From Cenococcum geophilum 1.58 (taxonomy: Eukaryota > Ascomycota > Dothideomycetes > Gloniales > Gloniaceae): 64,000 bases of DNA. This document shows, piece after piece, positions 24,700 to 36,429 of the stretch. The stretch spans positions 1,126,662 through 1,190,661 of the forward strand of contig KV748206.1 in assembly GCA_001692895.1 (NCBI GenBank), written 5' to 3'. The translations under genes and the position numbers were made by a program. The notes beneath the pieces were generated by a model. It had not been told where the DNA came from. It was given only the letters and a program-made list of their open reading frames with translations, and ran no database searches. The stretch's first letter is position 1, and the number at the start of each line of letters is the position of its first letter.

Positions 24700-24892
24700 T
24701 ATTACAGAACCCTACCGCAGGGGTCTCTATAGGAGAGCCCCGTGCTCTTATATACACCTCGCGTATAGCTTATATTAGCTACGCGTAGGTATATCACCTC
24801 CTTATACCCTTAACCCTTATAATTAATCGCGTAACGTCTTATAGACTCCTTAAATACATACGCTCTATAGCCACTACCCTCGTTCCGTAATA
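24700..24892 (+). repeat. G1 3' LTR, 193 bp
   Basis: Begins TATTACAGAACCCTACC and ends TTCCGTAATA, followed by the TCTAG duplication at 24,893-24,897. Confidence 0.85.
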
Positions 24893-25829
24893 TCTAGGTT
24901 AAGAACTTATACCGCTAGATAGTAGGGAGAATTATCTAGCTTCTTAATGTACTTTATAAGCTTTTCTTTAGTACGTTAGAGTTAAGGAGTTATAAACTTA
25001 TCCTTAACCTTAGTAGCTATTACCTATAGAAAAGTTAGCTAAAGAAATATTAAGAGTATCGTATAATATACTAATGCGGTCTATATTATATCCTTAAAAA
25101 TATTAACTAATTTTAGAACCCTCTTTAGTGTTATATAATCTCCTTAAAGAAATAGAGTTGCTTTATAGAAAGACTAAAGGAAATCGCGAATCGTATAAAG
25201 ATATATCCATTTACTTATTAAGAAAATATTATCTTTTAAGTTATTCTTATAGTGCTTTACGTAAAGTTAAAGCCTAGCCTTTACTTTATCCTCTAGAGCT
25301 ATATATAGTATAAGAAACTAGCTATTCCATCTTATACGGTTATTAAAAGGAGCTCTTTTACTAGTATATTTAATAAACTATATTATATAGTTAGCTAAGC
25401 TGCGGATATAAACAATATAGTTATAAAGCTTTCCTATTAGCCCTATAATATTTTAAATATTTTAACCTCTTTTACGCTTTTTGTCTAATACTAGCTCTAA
25501 TTCTTTATCTTTCTTTTTCTTTCTCTTAACTAGCGGTAGTACTTATTGTATAACTTCTTCTTCTTCCTCCTCTTCTTCTTTATTCTATTCTTTATTCTCT
25601 TTATTATATAAGTTTATAAATTTCTTATCCTTTTTAAATTAAATAGAAAGGCTTAAATAATAAGATTAATAACATGCCCTTAATAGCGAATTCTTTAATA
25701 CGTTGCAATCTAGTTAATTTTATACTTAAGGCTAAGCTATTAGCTAATTATATAATAAAGAACATTATTTAATCCAGTATTATTGCCAATAAGAGCTCTA
25801 ATCTTTATTTTAATGCTATACTTAATAAG
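24893..25829 (-). pseudogene. hAT transposase, central fragment
   Basis: On the minus strand, starting at the G3 insertion point, frames read RIRY-x-GHVINL (the hAT R-x-R-C-x-x-H-x-x-N-L motif), then IGLIGKLYNYIVYIR, RAPFNNRIRWNS (the RWNS motif), IRDFLQSFYKATLFL, and near the end KLDNSPYYLAVQVLN. Spacing is that of fungal hAT transposases. The fragment is cut on the right by G3 and on the left by G1. TAA/TAG stops and one or more frame changes make it non-functional. Confidence 0.75.
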
Positions 25830-26016
25830 TGTCACAGTGCTGCAATGAAGTAGACTAAATAACTACGTTATGGTATAAAGAGGGGAAGAAGGTGGAAAGG
25901 GGGTATTATATATAAATAGTAGGGCCGGCCGCCAAGTCGCTAGTAATAGGCCAGCTAATAGTAGGAAATAGTACGAGACAGTATAAAACAGTATACGTTA
26001 GGTTAGTGCCGTAACA
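25830..26016 (-). repeat. G3 3' LTR, 187 bp
   Basis: The plus-strand reading starts TGTCACAGTGCTGC and ends GTGCCGTAACA. It matches 32,557-32,743 with scattered transitions. Confidence 0.85.
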
Positions 26017-26095
26017 GTACTCCTCTCCCCTAGATAGTTTAGTCCCCAAACCAAATAAATAATTTAAAGATAGGCAGTATATAGGTTACCTATTT

Positions 26096-26240
26096 TTTAC
26101 CGCAAAGATATTAGTTCTGCTTACCGCCCTTAACCGAGCTAATGGCAATTTTCTATACCGGGCATAGAAAATCCTAATTAGTTAGTTTAGTAAGTAAGGT
26201 CGGCAGAACTCTATACCGCCACCCAAATTAGTCCGCGTGG
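26096..26240. repeat. Foldback repeat, copy 1
   Basis: A central hairpin (ATTTTCTATACC / GGGCATAGAAAAT) lies between outer inverted arms, AGTTCTGCTTACC on the left and GGTCGGCAGAACT on the right. Related copies lie at 33,070-33,145, 38,880-39,015 and 53,632-53,760. It sits in the 3' untranslated part of G3. It looks like a short MITE, but no clean target duplication is visible. Confidence 0.6.
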
Positions 26241-26271
26241 CGTTTCTTAGCGAGAATTTGGCTAATTAGAC

Positions 26272-26294
26272 AACTTTAACCACTAGTTAAAGTT
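26272..26294. repeat. Hairpin in the G3 3' untranslated region, like that of G1
   Basis: AACTTTAAC and GTTAAAGTT surround the loop CACTA. On the element strand it is followed by GTCTAATTAGCC, while the G1 hairpin at 24,513 is followed by ATCTAATTAG. Confidence 0.7.
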
Positions 26295-29200
26295 CTATAA
26301 CATCTCAACCACCACAAATTTTAATACGGTGGTCGGCCGCGACCTTGGCGTAACTTTTCCTTATCTTATACCCAGTCTAGGGGTCCTAGCTTCTTAGGGT
26401 GTTGCTTATAGAAGCGCTGTATAGCTTATTCGCAACCCTTTAGGTTTTCCTCTAGCTGCTAGGTTATATCCTTATAATATTTCCATTTAATCTTATAAGT
26501 TAGGCCCTAAGGGTCTTTATTGTGTATATTAAGGATTTTCTTAAACTCCTATTTATCTTCTATGTTGCCGTTATTATCTCTTTCTGCCACTCGTCCTTAT
26601 ATATTACGGCGCTTTATAGTATTAATATTTGCTTAGCTAGGGATCTCTTTAGCGGCCTAGAGGCGGACCTTAGATATATAAAAGGATTTGTTTACTCGGA
26701 TATAGTTTAGGAGGTCTACTATAACTGCCCCTTAGTATACTGCGAGTACGGGGTATAGGCCGTCCCATTTATTGTCCTATTTCTTCTTAAGTCTGTTTAT
26801 CTTTATATTTTCTAAGCTAACTATAACTATATTACCTTTATAGAATAACGCGCTCTTATCCCTATAGGTATTAGTATTATCTTTATAGCGTTACTATAAA
26901 ATCTAGGCTAGGGCCTTAAGCTATATTAATATCTGCTTAAAGCGGTTAGCCACAGAGTCTACGCGGAAGAACTCCTTCTTTACTTATGCTAATAGTATTA
27001 GTAGGTGGGGGCCAGCAGGCTTAATTCCAAGGTAAGGGTTAAAGCTATAGTTTGCAAAAAACGGGGAGATACCTATACTCTCGTTAACTTAGTTATTTAT
27101 AGCAAACTTAGTAAGCGGCAGGTAGTTAACCTAGTTATTCTATATAAAGCTAACAAAAGCACAAAGGTATTTATTTACGGCAGCGTTAATAATTTTAGTT
27201 TAGCCGTCTATTTCTAGGTACTAGGCTAAGCTTAGTCGTAAGGTTGTTTTAAGGCGTTTACTTAGTTATTACCAGAAGTTACTAATAAATTATATGCCGC
27301 GATTGGAGATAATTATGCTTGGTGTACCGTAAAGCTTATATACGTTATTAATAAAGCTATTAACTAGCTCCTCTATTAAGAGTCCTATTACTAGAACAAG
27401 GTATTATATTTTAGTTAGGCGGTCTATAATAATAAGGATATATTTATATACCTTGCTATAGCGTTAGTATACCGGTAGCGTTATAATATAGTTAATTAAG
27501 ATATCGGTCTACGGGCGGGCGGGTAATTTTAGTGGCTTTAGGAAACCGGGTGGGGTAGAACGGGGGGTCTTAATATAAAAGTATAGGGCATAGTCTTTAA
27601 CGAAGGTAGCCGTAAACTGGGAGATTTCTAGCCACTAGTATATTTGGTTTAAAAGGTTAAAAGCCTTAACCCAGCTAGGGTAACTAATAGGGCCGCTACT
27701 ATAAGAGTGATAGGTAACTTCTAGGCGGAGGTCTAGGGCGTTAGGGACGAAGAGACGTTAGTGGAAGTAAATCTGTCCGTTAACGATACTGCATTCTAAC
27801 TTATCGCAATAAAGTAATTTCCTAATCTTCTTTAGCCAACGGCGAGCTTTCTAATTATATAGGGCTACTATTATATCTCTTGCGAGTTTATTCTCCTAGT
27901 ATCCTAGCTAAATTAACTCGTCTAGTAACTTTTCGGCTATTTTGGGGTTTAGAGCGGCTATAAACTCCGCGTTATTAGAGTTACGGGACTTATATAGTAA
28001 TTCTTTTAAGATTATAGGGTTAACTTTCTAGGGAGGTATAACGACTTAGGCTCGGTGGCGGAGGCGTTTATTATTAGCGTCCTTAGGCCTTATTCTTAGT
28101 AGCCAGCTTAGGGTGTTAGGGAGCGTAGCTTTACTGCTAGGTCTATATATAATTATAAAGTTAAACTATAAAAGAAACTCTGCCCACTAGACTTAGCGCT
28201 AGTTTAGCTACTTAGTAGTTATAAACATCTATAGGTTCTTATAGTCGGTAATAATTTTAAACGGCTCCTTAGTCCCTTATAGCTTAGGACGCCATTCCTC
28301 TAAAGCCTTAATAATAGCTAAGAGTTCTTTATTATAGATTTTATAGTTATACTTTAGCGCAGAGTGTTTTACGGAGAAGAATGCAACCTGTTTTAATTTT
28401 CCGTTATTATTATACTAGGAAAGAACTCCGCCAGAAGCCTAATTCGATATATCCGTCTTTACCACTGTTTTCTTTATATAGTTATAGTATGCTAGTACTA
28501 GTGCTGAAGTAAAGGCTCCCTTAAGGGCCTTAAATAATTTGGCTTGTTTTAGTCCCTATAGCCATCTAATATCCTTCTTTAGGAGTTTTATTATAGGTAT
28601 AGTAATAGCAGAGTAGCCTTAAATAAATTATTAGTAGAAGTTCGCGAAGCTAAGAAATTATTATAGTTCTTTAATTAATGTTGGGTCCTTTTATTCCTAT
28701 AAGGCCTGTACCTTCTTAGGGTCTATAGTTATACCATTAGTTAAGATAATTAAGCCAAGGTATTTTGTTTTAGTAGAGTAGAACTTAGACTTATTAATAT
28801 TAATCTAAAGTCCAGTATTACCGAGTCTTTAGATAACTTCATTTATATACTTAGTATGCTCGGCGTATGTTTTAGAAAAGATAAGGACGTTATTAAGGTA
28901 GGCGGTGTAGTAGTCGTTAAGGGCGTTATGTAAAACATAGTTAATATAGTTCTAAAACGTAGCAGGTGTATTATAAAGGCCAAATAGTATAACTAGCATC
29001 TTATAGAGTTTGAACTGGGTAATAAATGCTATAAGCTACTTATAGCCCTCCGTAATCCGGATTTGGTTAAATACAGCAATTACATTAAGTTTAGTAAAGT
29101 ACTTAGCACTATAAAGTGCGTTAAGTGTCTCGCGGATTAGTGGCAGTGGGTATTAATTCTTAATAGTAATTATGTTTAGGCCTCGGTAGTTATAGTAGAT

Positions 29201-32200
29201 TTATATACCGTCGCCAGGCTTAGCAGCAAGGAGGAGTAGTATAGTAGCTAGTAAGGTTAATTCGCGGATAAAACCCTTATCCAGTATCTTATTAATCCAC
29301 TTCTTTACACACCTAAGTTTAGTAGGTAAGAGTAGTCTATTTTTATAGTACGGGGCCTAGTTTCTGGGGGTAATCTTAATTTTATGGTCCTATGGTTGGT
29401 AAGAGGGCAGCTTATCTATGTTTTTAGGGAAGAAGTGCTTAATATATTTATTAAACTCCTTTAGTAGGCGTTATAGAATATCTTTGCGGGTTAATCCTAG
29501 TTTGCCTTTTAGGAATTTTTTAATATTAGTATTAACTATCTTCCGACGTAAAAGCTTAGGTTTAGTTTTTAGATTTATCTTAAGGAAGTTATAAAAATAG
29601 GGGAAAAGCACTTTATAGGCTTCCTTTATTGTATAGTCGCCTTCTACTAGCCGGCGGAAAGACCTTTCTAATAGGTTCGGTACTTCTATTAGGCCTATAG
29701 GCAGCTCTTTAAGTAGCTATCGGTGCTTATCTTATTTAACTAGTTCTACTAGCTCTGCTATATAGATCCTTATTACCTTTATGTCTTTTTATTTACAGAA
29801 CTGGGTAAAATTAATAGTATAAGTATATTTAATATTGTCCAGGTTAGGGCGTATCTAGTTCTCCGGTGCTATAGCTAGGCTAATATAGCTTAGTCAGCCC
29901 AGGGGGGCGGAAACGAGGCGGCGGCCCTATATAGTACGCGCGGGAGATAGGTATAAGGTTAGGCGTTACAGTGGCGCGGTTTCTATTATCTGGGTCTTAG
30001 TAGTTTTATAGCTAGTCCTTGCTATAACGCGAGCTATAGTATACGTATATGGCATATAGCTTAGTTCTAGGTATTAGGCTAGGCGGCTAGGGTTTAAATA
30101 GTGCCTGGGTTAGAGTTAGATTCTTAGTAGTAGCGGCGTAAAGCGGACCTTCTTCCTTAGTCTTAGCAGGGCTGGCTAGCCTGTTATTTTGGTCTTAAGT
30201 ACTAAGGTAGTCTAGTCTTCCACTATTTCGTTTCTTTGCAGCTATATAGGCTCCCCTTTATTAGGAACGTCTTCTACTATTAGGGCTTTATATATAGTCC
30301 TAGGCACTAGGCTTAGTAGTGCTAAGTATCTATATAGGGCGTCCCTACTAATGTCGGTTATCCCCTATAGGAGGCAGTGCCTAAAGTAGTAGTCTAAGTT
30401 AAAGCAGATCTTAAGTTTCCTAAAGCTAGGACGGGGCTCGTGCTTCTAAAGCTAGGGTATACTTAGGATAATTAGGGTAGCGGGTAAGAGTTTGGTAATA
30501 AAAAAAAGTATGGCTTTAGTATAGAGGCCAATTAATATTTAGGCGGTAAAGTAGTCCGTAATAAGCGAAGTTAGGATACCGTCTGCAAGACGCAGTGGCC
30601 TAGGTGCCAGCAGCTTCTTAGTTATAACATCATACTTTCTTATAATAGACTCTACGTTAGTAAATGCTATTATAGTACTACCGGAGTCTACTAGGCTTAC
30701 TATATTAATATAAACTTAGGGGTATAGATTACGTAATAAGGAGAGTTAGGTTTAAATAAGAATTAATTTCTTATTACTGTTTGCTAATCTAAAATTAAGT
30801 AGCAGTTTACTAATAAAAAGGACTAATTAATCTAGTAATAGGGACCTAATCTTCTCGTCTTCCTCCTTATATAGTTTAGACCCTTAAATGCAACTTAGTC
30901 TAAGGGTTTGCCTTTTAACAACTAGGGTATAGGGCTGTCTTAACGGGGCGGTCTAGTGTCCGTCTGGCTGGCGGTATTAGTCTTAGTTTTAGTTAGGGTA
31001 TAAGAAGATAATACCTTATTAATAATATAGCCGTGTTCGTATTCGCTAGCGCAAAGTCACTAATACTAGGCGTTATTAACGGGTTAGGCTCCTATATAGG
31101 GTATGGTTTAGAGTAACTAAGCTATAGGGTTAAAGGGGGGGGGTTATCCGCCGCGGCCATAATAGGCTCTGCGGTTGCCGCGTCTATAATAGACTCTACG
31201 GTCGCCGCGTCCGCGGTTATTAGTTTGCGTCGTTTAATAGGGTGGCATTAGGACTAGGTTTACTGTCTTAGTAGGGTTATAGGCATCCTTCTAGTGGCTA
31301 GGTAGGCCATAGGTAAGGCACAGTCTATTATTAATGTGGTACTTACGCTCCGTATCTAAGATTTTATTAAGGTCTATAGGTTCTCTAGTTACTGCTAGGG
31401 TTAAGGTTAATATAGGGGCAAGGGCTTAAGTAGGTAGGCAGTAGTTAGTGTTCTTCTTAAGGTTAGCTTAGTATATATAGTTCGCGAGGTTCTTAGTAAA
31501 TACATCTATCTACTTACTCCAACCTATATAGTCGCTGTTATTAATTTTATAGGCAAGTCTAAGTACCAGCTCTTCCATCTTTAGAGAGATAAACTTTTAG
31601 AGTAAGTTTAACTTCTATTTGTCTATCTTCTTAACGCGGACTATTAGTTTATTAAGCTCTCCCTTCTAGGACCAGTAATTACGCTCGCCCTAGGGGAAAT
31701 AGTTAAGCTTATTCTTTGCGACTTAGGTTATATTAAGGACCTTATAGTAGGTAGTAAGGTCTTTAAGCATATCTTTCTTAGTAGGCCATTTCTATATAGA
31801 TATATTATTTAGGTTCTCGTGTATAAGCTCTAAGCCCTACTTAATAAACTTATAGGCCTTATTTTCTAGTATATCCGAGATGTAAAGGATCTAGGACTAA
31901 ACTATATTAAAGTAGTCCTAGTCCCGGTCGAAGACTCCTTTAATCTTAATATACTAGGTCTTAAAATTAGCTTATTATTCTAGTAGGGTACCTTTTCCGC
32001 TAAATATTAGCAGGTCTTTAGATCTCCGTTTTTTCTGCTAGGTTACTACTATTGTTATAGGGGTTAATTGTTTTAGAACGGTAATAGTCTTTGCTTAGGA
32101 GTTAATAGTTCCTATCTAGGAAGCGATAAGGGTACTAAGATTTTCGTTAGCTTTCTTATTGGCGGTGTTTATATTATATATATACTATAGTCCTACTTTA

Positions 32201-32556
32201 ATGTTATTAAGGAACTCGTTAGTATAGTTAATAAGGGTAAGGTAAGCTTTACTAGGCTTAAAGGTCTTTAGGTACAGTAGGGAGCGGCGGATTATCTACG
32301 CGATATTAGGGTATATCTCTATAAAGAGGTCTATAAAGACGTCGCAGGGGTTTTAGGTTTCGGCCATTTCGGTATTATTAGTGTCGCCTATTTAGGCGCT
32401 AGGTAAAAACTAAGGATCGTTCTAGGACTATGCTAGGGACGTATTGGTTTCAGCAGAGGCGCGCGTAGGTTGCGATTACTCTGGGGCGGAGGTCAATTAG
32501 CTAGGGTATAAGAAATTAGTAATCGCGACGGGGCGCAAATTAAAGATACTATAAAC

Positions 32557-32743
32557 TGTCACAGTGCTGTAATAAAGTAGACTAAATAACTACGTTATAG
32601 TATAAAGAGGGGAAGAAGGTGGAAAGGGGGTATTATATATAAATAGTAGGGCCGGCCGCTAAGTCGCTAGTGGTGGGCTAGCTAACAGTAGGAAACAGTA
32701 CAAGACAGTATGAAACAGTATGCGTTAGGTCAGTGCCGTGACA
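32557..32743 (-). repeat. G3 5' LTR, 187 bp
   Basis: The plus-strand reading begins TGTCACAGTGCTG and ends GTGCCGTGACA, followed by ATAAG. Confidence 0.85.
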
Positions 32744-33069
32744 ATAAGAACCGGATAAAGCGCCTCCTATTAATCTATATTACTCTAATTAGATACTATA
32801 TAAAGGGCAATTAAGGGGTTCTAGTATTTATTCTAGATATTAATAAAGCTAGTATAAATTCCAAAAAAAGGGAATAACTTAGAGAGGTCCAGATATCCAC
32901 AGTAAGGTAAATATTTATTTTTGTAGATTGAAGTACTTTTCGTACTATTAGTATGCTTTAACAACGTGCAGAATACATATATTACAATGATATGTACTAT
33001 ACGGTGTTATAAATGGATGTTAATTCTTTAAGATCTACGCGTCGTAAAGGATAAAGCTCTTCGCGTGTT
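32744..33069 (-). pseudogene. hAT transposase, N-proximal fragment
   Basis: On the minus strand VDIWTSLSYSLFLEFI at about 32,900-32,860 matches the hAT DIWTS motif. The frame runs into the G3 insertion at 32,743 and resumes at 25,829. The true N-terminus should lie upstream (rightward), but coding character is lost by about 33,070. A foldback repeat in reverse orientation sits just beyond. Confidence 0.6.
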
Positions 33070-33145
33070 CTCCCGTGACTTCTATTAACCAATTACGATT
33101 TTCTATCCCTGGGATAGAAAATCGCCATTAGCTCGCTTGCCACTA
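33070..33145 (-). repeat. Foldback repeat, copy 4 (reverse orientation, partial)
   Basis: GATTTTCTATCCC / GGGATAGAAAATC form a perfect hairpin. The minus strand reads GAGCTAATGGCGATTTTCTA, matching copies 1 and 2. Confidence 0.6.
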
Positions 33146-35847
33146 GCGCCTTAGCCTCCCTTATAATATGTCCACTATTGCAATATAATATATTCTAACT
33201 ATACTAGGAGTATTTTAGAAAATGCGAAGAACTAGAATTCTATAACTATATAGTTTAAAAATCTATATACGCACTTCTCTTTCTTTCCTTCCTTACTATT
33301 ACGGCGTAGGTTATAATAGTGCTAGGTAGTATTATAGGTATAGGTAAATTACCACAGATTGCCGTAGATTGCCGTAGATTATAGTTACGTAATGCGGAGA
33401 TTATATATAACGTTAAGCGGTACTACTTGTCCTCTTAAGCTTGCATATATCCTCCTTACTATACTTATGCCTTAGTTAACTAAGTCGCTAATATAGTATA
33501 TTCTACCCATTCTACCGTCTTTAACTTAATTTAGTTTGTGTTAATAAGTCGCTTAAGGGCTAATAATAGTTTACTTTTAGTTATAGCGTCCATAGGGTTG
33601 CTATCTCCGTTAATCCACTTAACTTTAGCTATTTCGCGTCTTTTATAGGACTAGCGTATAACATTAATTATAAGTCTCTTCTCCTATATAGTTCCTAGCT
33701 TAATAAGGCATTTATAAATTAACTTAAAATTAGTATAAAGGATAAGCGGTAGACTAATATTAAGTTGCAATTTAACTATAGCCTTTATAAAGGCTTAGTC
33801 AAAAGAACAGAATCTATTAGTAGCCAGTAAACGAGAATTCCAAGACAAGGACTAGAAGAAGGTCGAGGAAAGGACACGTCTATATATATAAGCCAAGGCT
33901 CAGCTCGGCCGAGCCCCTGACTAGGGTCTGTAACAGTGCCGTAACAGCCTTAATTACAGCGCCGATATTAAAACTATAGGCTATAGCGTATAATTCGGAA
34001 GTTAGTACACTTTTAGTAACTCTCTTGCACTTAACTAAGGACTAGTAGATAATATTCGCCTTATTTAGTAAGTCTGCTAGTACTAGGATATATCTAATCT
34101 ATAATAAAAGGTCCTTATTATTTATAAATAAGGAATTAGTAAATATAAGTAGTTAAAGTGTTTTTATATTAAGTTTAACAAAGCTTAAGCCTCTTATTAA
34201 GTTCTTAATTTGCTACTAAATTCTCTTATTAAGTGGTTTTGCGTTTTTCTCGTTAGGGTTAATTACCTAGGCAGCATAAAATAAATTAAAAAAAGCTTTA
34301 GGCTAGCATATAGACGCAATATAGGCTCCTCTTACTCATTAGGCGACGTATTAGTCTTTAGGTGTAAGTACTATACAAATAGTGCCTCTAGAACTAGTTA
34401 TTATAATAGCTTCCTTAATATTAATAAGGATTAAATTCTGGTATTAGCGCTCCTATATAAGCGTAATTATGTAATCCTATTATCGGATAATACCTCCGTT
34501 AAACTTAATTAGGTACTCCGGCGTAAGTTGCTCGCGTTTCTTAGTTAGAAACTTAGCTTCCTTAATCTTCTCCTATTCTAAAGCTATAAAGACTAAGTTA
34601 GCTAGTAGAAGGGTATTATTAGTCTATAGACTAACTATTCCAAAATTTATAGGGTTATTAAGGTAAAATAGGCAGGGGTTATAAGTAGATTAGCTTATAT
34701 TTAGTTCTTTAATATAGTAATTATAGTAAGTCTTAAACTAATAATTGCCTACTTTAGGGATACCGTATAAAGGTCTAATAACTTTTAGAATTGTGCCTTA
34801 TAAGACTTTAAGTGCTATATTAAGTTTAAGAGGTACTCTAATATAGAAGTCTTAATTTAGTTTTATAGCTAATTATATATAGGCCTATAAGATATCTTAT
34901 AAGTAGAGATATATACTATTATTCTAAGTTATAGCTATAATACAGAGAATAAGGCGTTAGCTAACTTATTAGATTATAAATAATTAGGTTAGTATAAGGT
35001 CTTTTTCTAAATAATTATATACCTATATAACTAGTCTCGACTTCTTAAAGGCTTTATTAGTATTAGGGGTTTTAATCTTATTAACGAATCTAAAGTTAAA
35101 TACTCTATTACTTTATAGTATATCTTTAGGGTTAACTAGTTTAAAAACTCTTTTCTTAAGTAATCCCTTAATCTCCTTTTAGTGTAATACTACAAACCAA
35201 TTAGAATTTATAAGTTAATTATTATCCTTATCTTATAAATATATTAAAATATTCGCAGTATTAGCTTTAATAGGGTACTTATATAGTCTACCTCTTCTAC
35301 GTTTAATAGGTTAAGGTCTAGGCTTAGTTTAAGGTAGGGGTTTAGGCTTAGTTTAAGGTAGAAGTCTAGGCTTAGTTTAAGGTAGTTCACTTTTATTATT
35401 TTTTAGCTGCGTATCCTCTATAATTTTAGGGTCTACTAAATATAGTTTTACAACTGTGCTGTGGAAGTTAGTAGGTTTATAGGGAAGTTATATAGTAAAG
35501 GTCTTATTTTTAATACTAAGCAGGTTATACGGACCAGACTAGTAACTAAGTTAGCCTATAGGTCCTTCTCTCTATACTAATACGGGTGAGTTAAGTAGTA
35601 AGTTATAAATTATAGTTATCTTAGGTCTATTACGCATGTTAAGGGCATCTGCTATTTAGCGCTTAGCTTTAAGCTTTTTAACTTCTTCTATAGCCTTTTT
35701 AAGAGCTACTACTCGTTATATAACTGTAGGGTTAGGTACGTCGGATTCTATTATATATAAGTAAGCTCTAAATACTAGTAAGGTGGGTATAAGGCCGTTA
35801 GGGCCTACGAAATTGTTAATTGCTTTAAAAGCTATTTATAGAGCTAT
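33146..35847 (-). pseudogene. Copia element, 3' half of pol (integrase end, RT, RNase H) and 3' flank
   Basis: On the minus strand, from the G4n insertion leftward: DALNMRNRPKITIIYNLLLN followed by SPVLV (end of integrase, about 35,650-35,580), then the reverse transcriptase with IRPLYGIPKVGNY at about 34,790-34,755 and a box SL-x-TNNTLLLAN at about 34,640-34,605. In this fungal Copia group that box is QTDDTL, so both Asp are now Asn. RNase H fragments follow (VRGAYIASICQP, KPLNKRI, TNSLFINNKDL). The tail near 33,600 resembles the usual KWIDGDSNPADAMTK (reads VKWINGDSNPMDAITK). The segment 33,146-33,420 should hold the Copia 3' LTR, but with no second copy in the window I cannot fix its ends. 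A small solo LTR interrupts at 33,786. Confidence 0.8.
33786..33946. mobile_element. Solo LTR, 161 bp, with GCCTT duplication, inside Copia
   Basis: GCCTT flanks it at 33,781-33,785 and 33,947-33,951. The right end reads CAGTGCCGTAACA. The interior shares AGGACACGTCTATATATAT and GCCAAGGCT with 7,489-7,671. It keeps more G and C than its host. Confidence 0.75.
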
Positions 35848-36087
35848 TGTGGTGGGGTAAAATGGGCCACTACTTAGTGCCTTGGCATTTTCCTGTATAT
35901 ATTGAGCCTTTGGCTTCTCTCCTCACTATAACGACCTACTGGAATACATTCTTTCCTTTCTTCTTACTGACTGCTTTCCTACTGATTGATTACGACTGAT
36001 GACCGACTAACTGACCGACCGACCGACCGACAGATAGATAGACNGCACTGTGACTTTCCTATCTAAGAGTGGTCGTACCCTCCTATA
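35848..36087 (+). repeat. G4n 5' LTR, 240 bp
   Basis: Begins TGTGGTGGGGTAAAATGGGC and ends CGTACCCTCCTATA (decayed CCCACA). It contains a GACC/GACA tetranucleotide tract and one undetermined base N at 36,044. Confidence 0.85.
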
Positions 36088-36429
36088 TATTTTATGGCAT
36101 TCCATGTGGGGACGATGGCAAGCTCTTTGGATTAGAAGTCTGGCATTCTATATATAACTATATACATAGGAGATACGCGCAGGAATATACTATGACTATA
36201 GAAGAACCGCTAGCTGTAGAAGAACGACTAGCTGCAGAAGAACCGCCAGCTAGATAGACGAGAAGAAAGTAGAGAACTAGGTAGTATTGGATAGTAAGGG
36301 AAACTAGGTAGTCCCTAAACAGAAAGACAGCGGAAAAGACAGATATTAGACTTAACGTATAGGCTAAAGAGTAGTAAAAAGGAGTGGTAAAGGTCTTGGA
36401 AAGTTATGTGTAAGGACGTCTAGCAAACA

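Larger units (their letters stand above)
10574..24892 (+). mobile_element. G1: chromodomain Gypsy LTR retrotransposon, carrying a nested G2
   Basis: It is bounded by 193-bp LTRs (10,574-10,766 and 24,700-24,892) and a perfect TCTAG duplication (10,569-10,573, 24,893-24,897). Without the nested G2 the element is about 6.35 kb. Order on the plus strand is gag, protease, reverse transcriptase, RNase H, integrase, chromodomain, which is the Ty3/Gypsy order. A purine-rich tract (AGAAGGGGGGG) precedes the 3' LTR. Every frame is broken by RIP-type stops. It was inserted into the hAT transposon. Confidence 0.9.
26017..32556 (-). pseudogene. G3 gag-pol polyprotein remnant
   Basis: On the minus strand a weak gag region fills the right end (about 32,500-30,900). 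The reverse transcriptase is at about 29,260-28,820 with YNYRGLNIITIKN, YPLPLIRETLNALYSAKYF and a decayed active-site box YLNN near 28,900-28,889 (normally YLDD). Integrase should occupy about 27,900-27,050 from its position. A chromodomain lies at about 26,560-26,390 (DPQGPTYKIKWKYYKD, LEENLKGCEQAI, HPKKLGPLDWV). Order is Ty3/Gypsy; the chromodomain marks a chromovirus distinct from G1 and G2. The plus-strand open frames at 26,522 and 27,005 are antisense by chance. Confidence 0.8.
25830..32743 (-). mobile_element. G3: chromodomain Gypsy element inserted in hAT
   Basis: 187-bp LTRs (25,830-26,016 and 32,557-32,743) and a perfect ATAAG duplication (25,825-25,829, 32,744-32,748) bound a 6,914-bp element in minus orientation. 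The LTR begins TGTCACAGTGCTG on the plus strand. A purine-rich tract (GGGGAGAGGAG on the minus strand) lies next to the left LTR, which marks that LTR as the 3' one. All coding frames are RIP-broken. Its 3' untranslated region carries two hairpin repeats (26,096-26,240 and 26,272-26,294). Confidence 0.9.

Noticed and set aside
26522..27217. Plus-strand open frames at 26,522-26,710 and 27,005-27,217
   Set aside because: They are antisense to the G3 chromodomain and integrase region.
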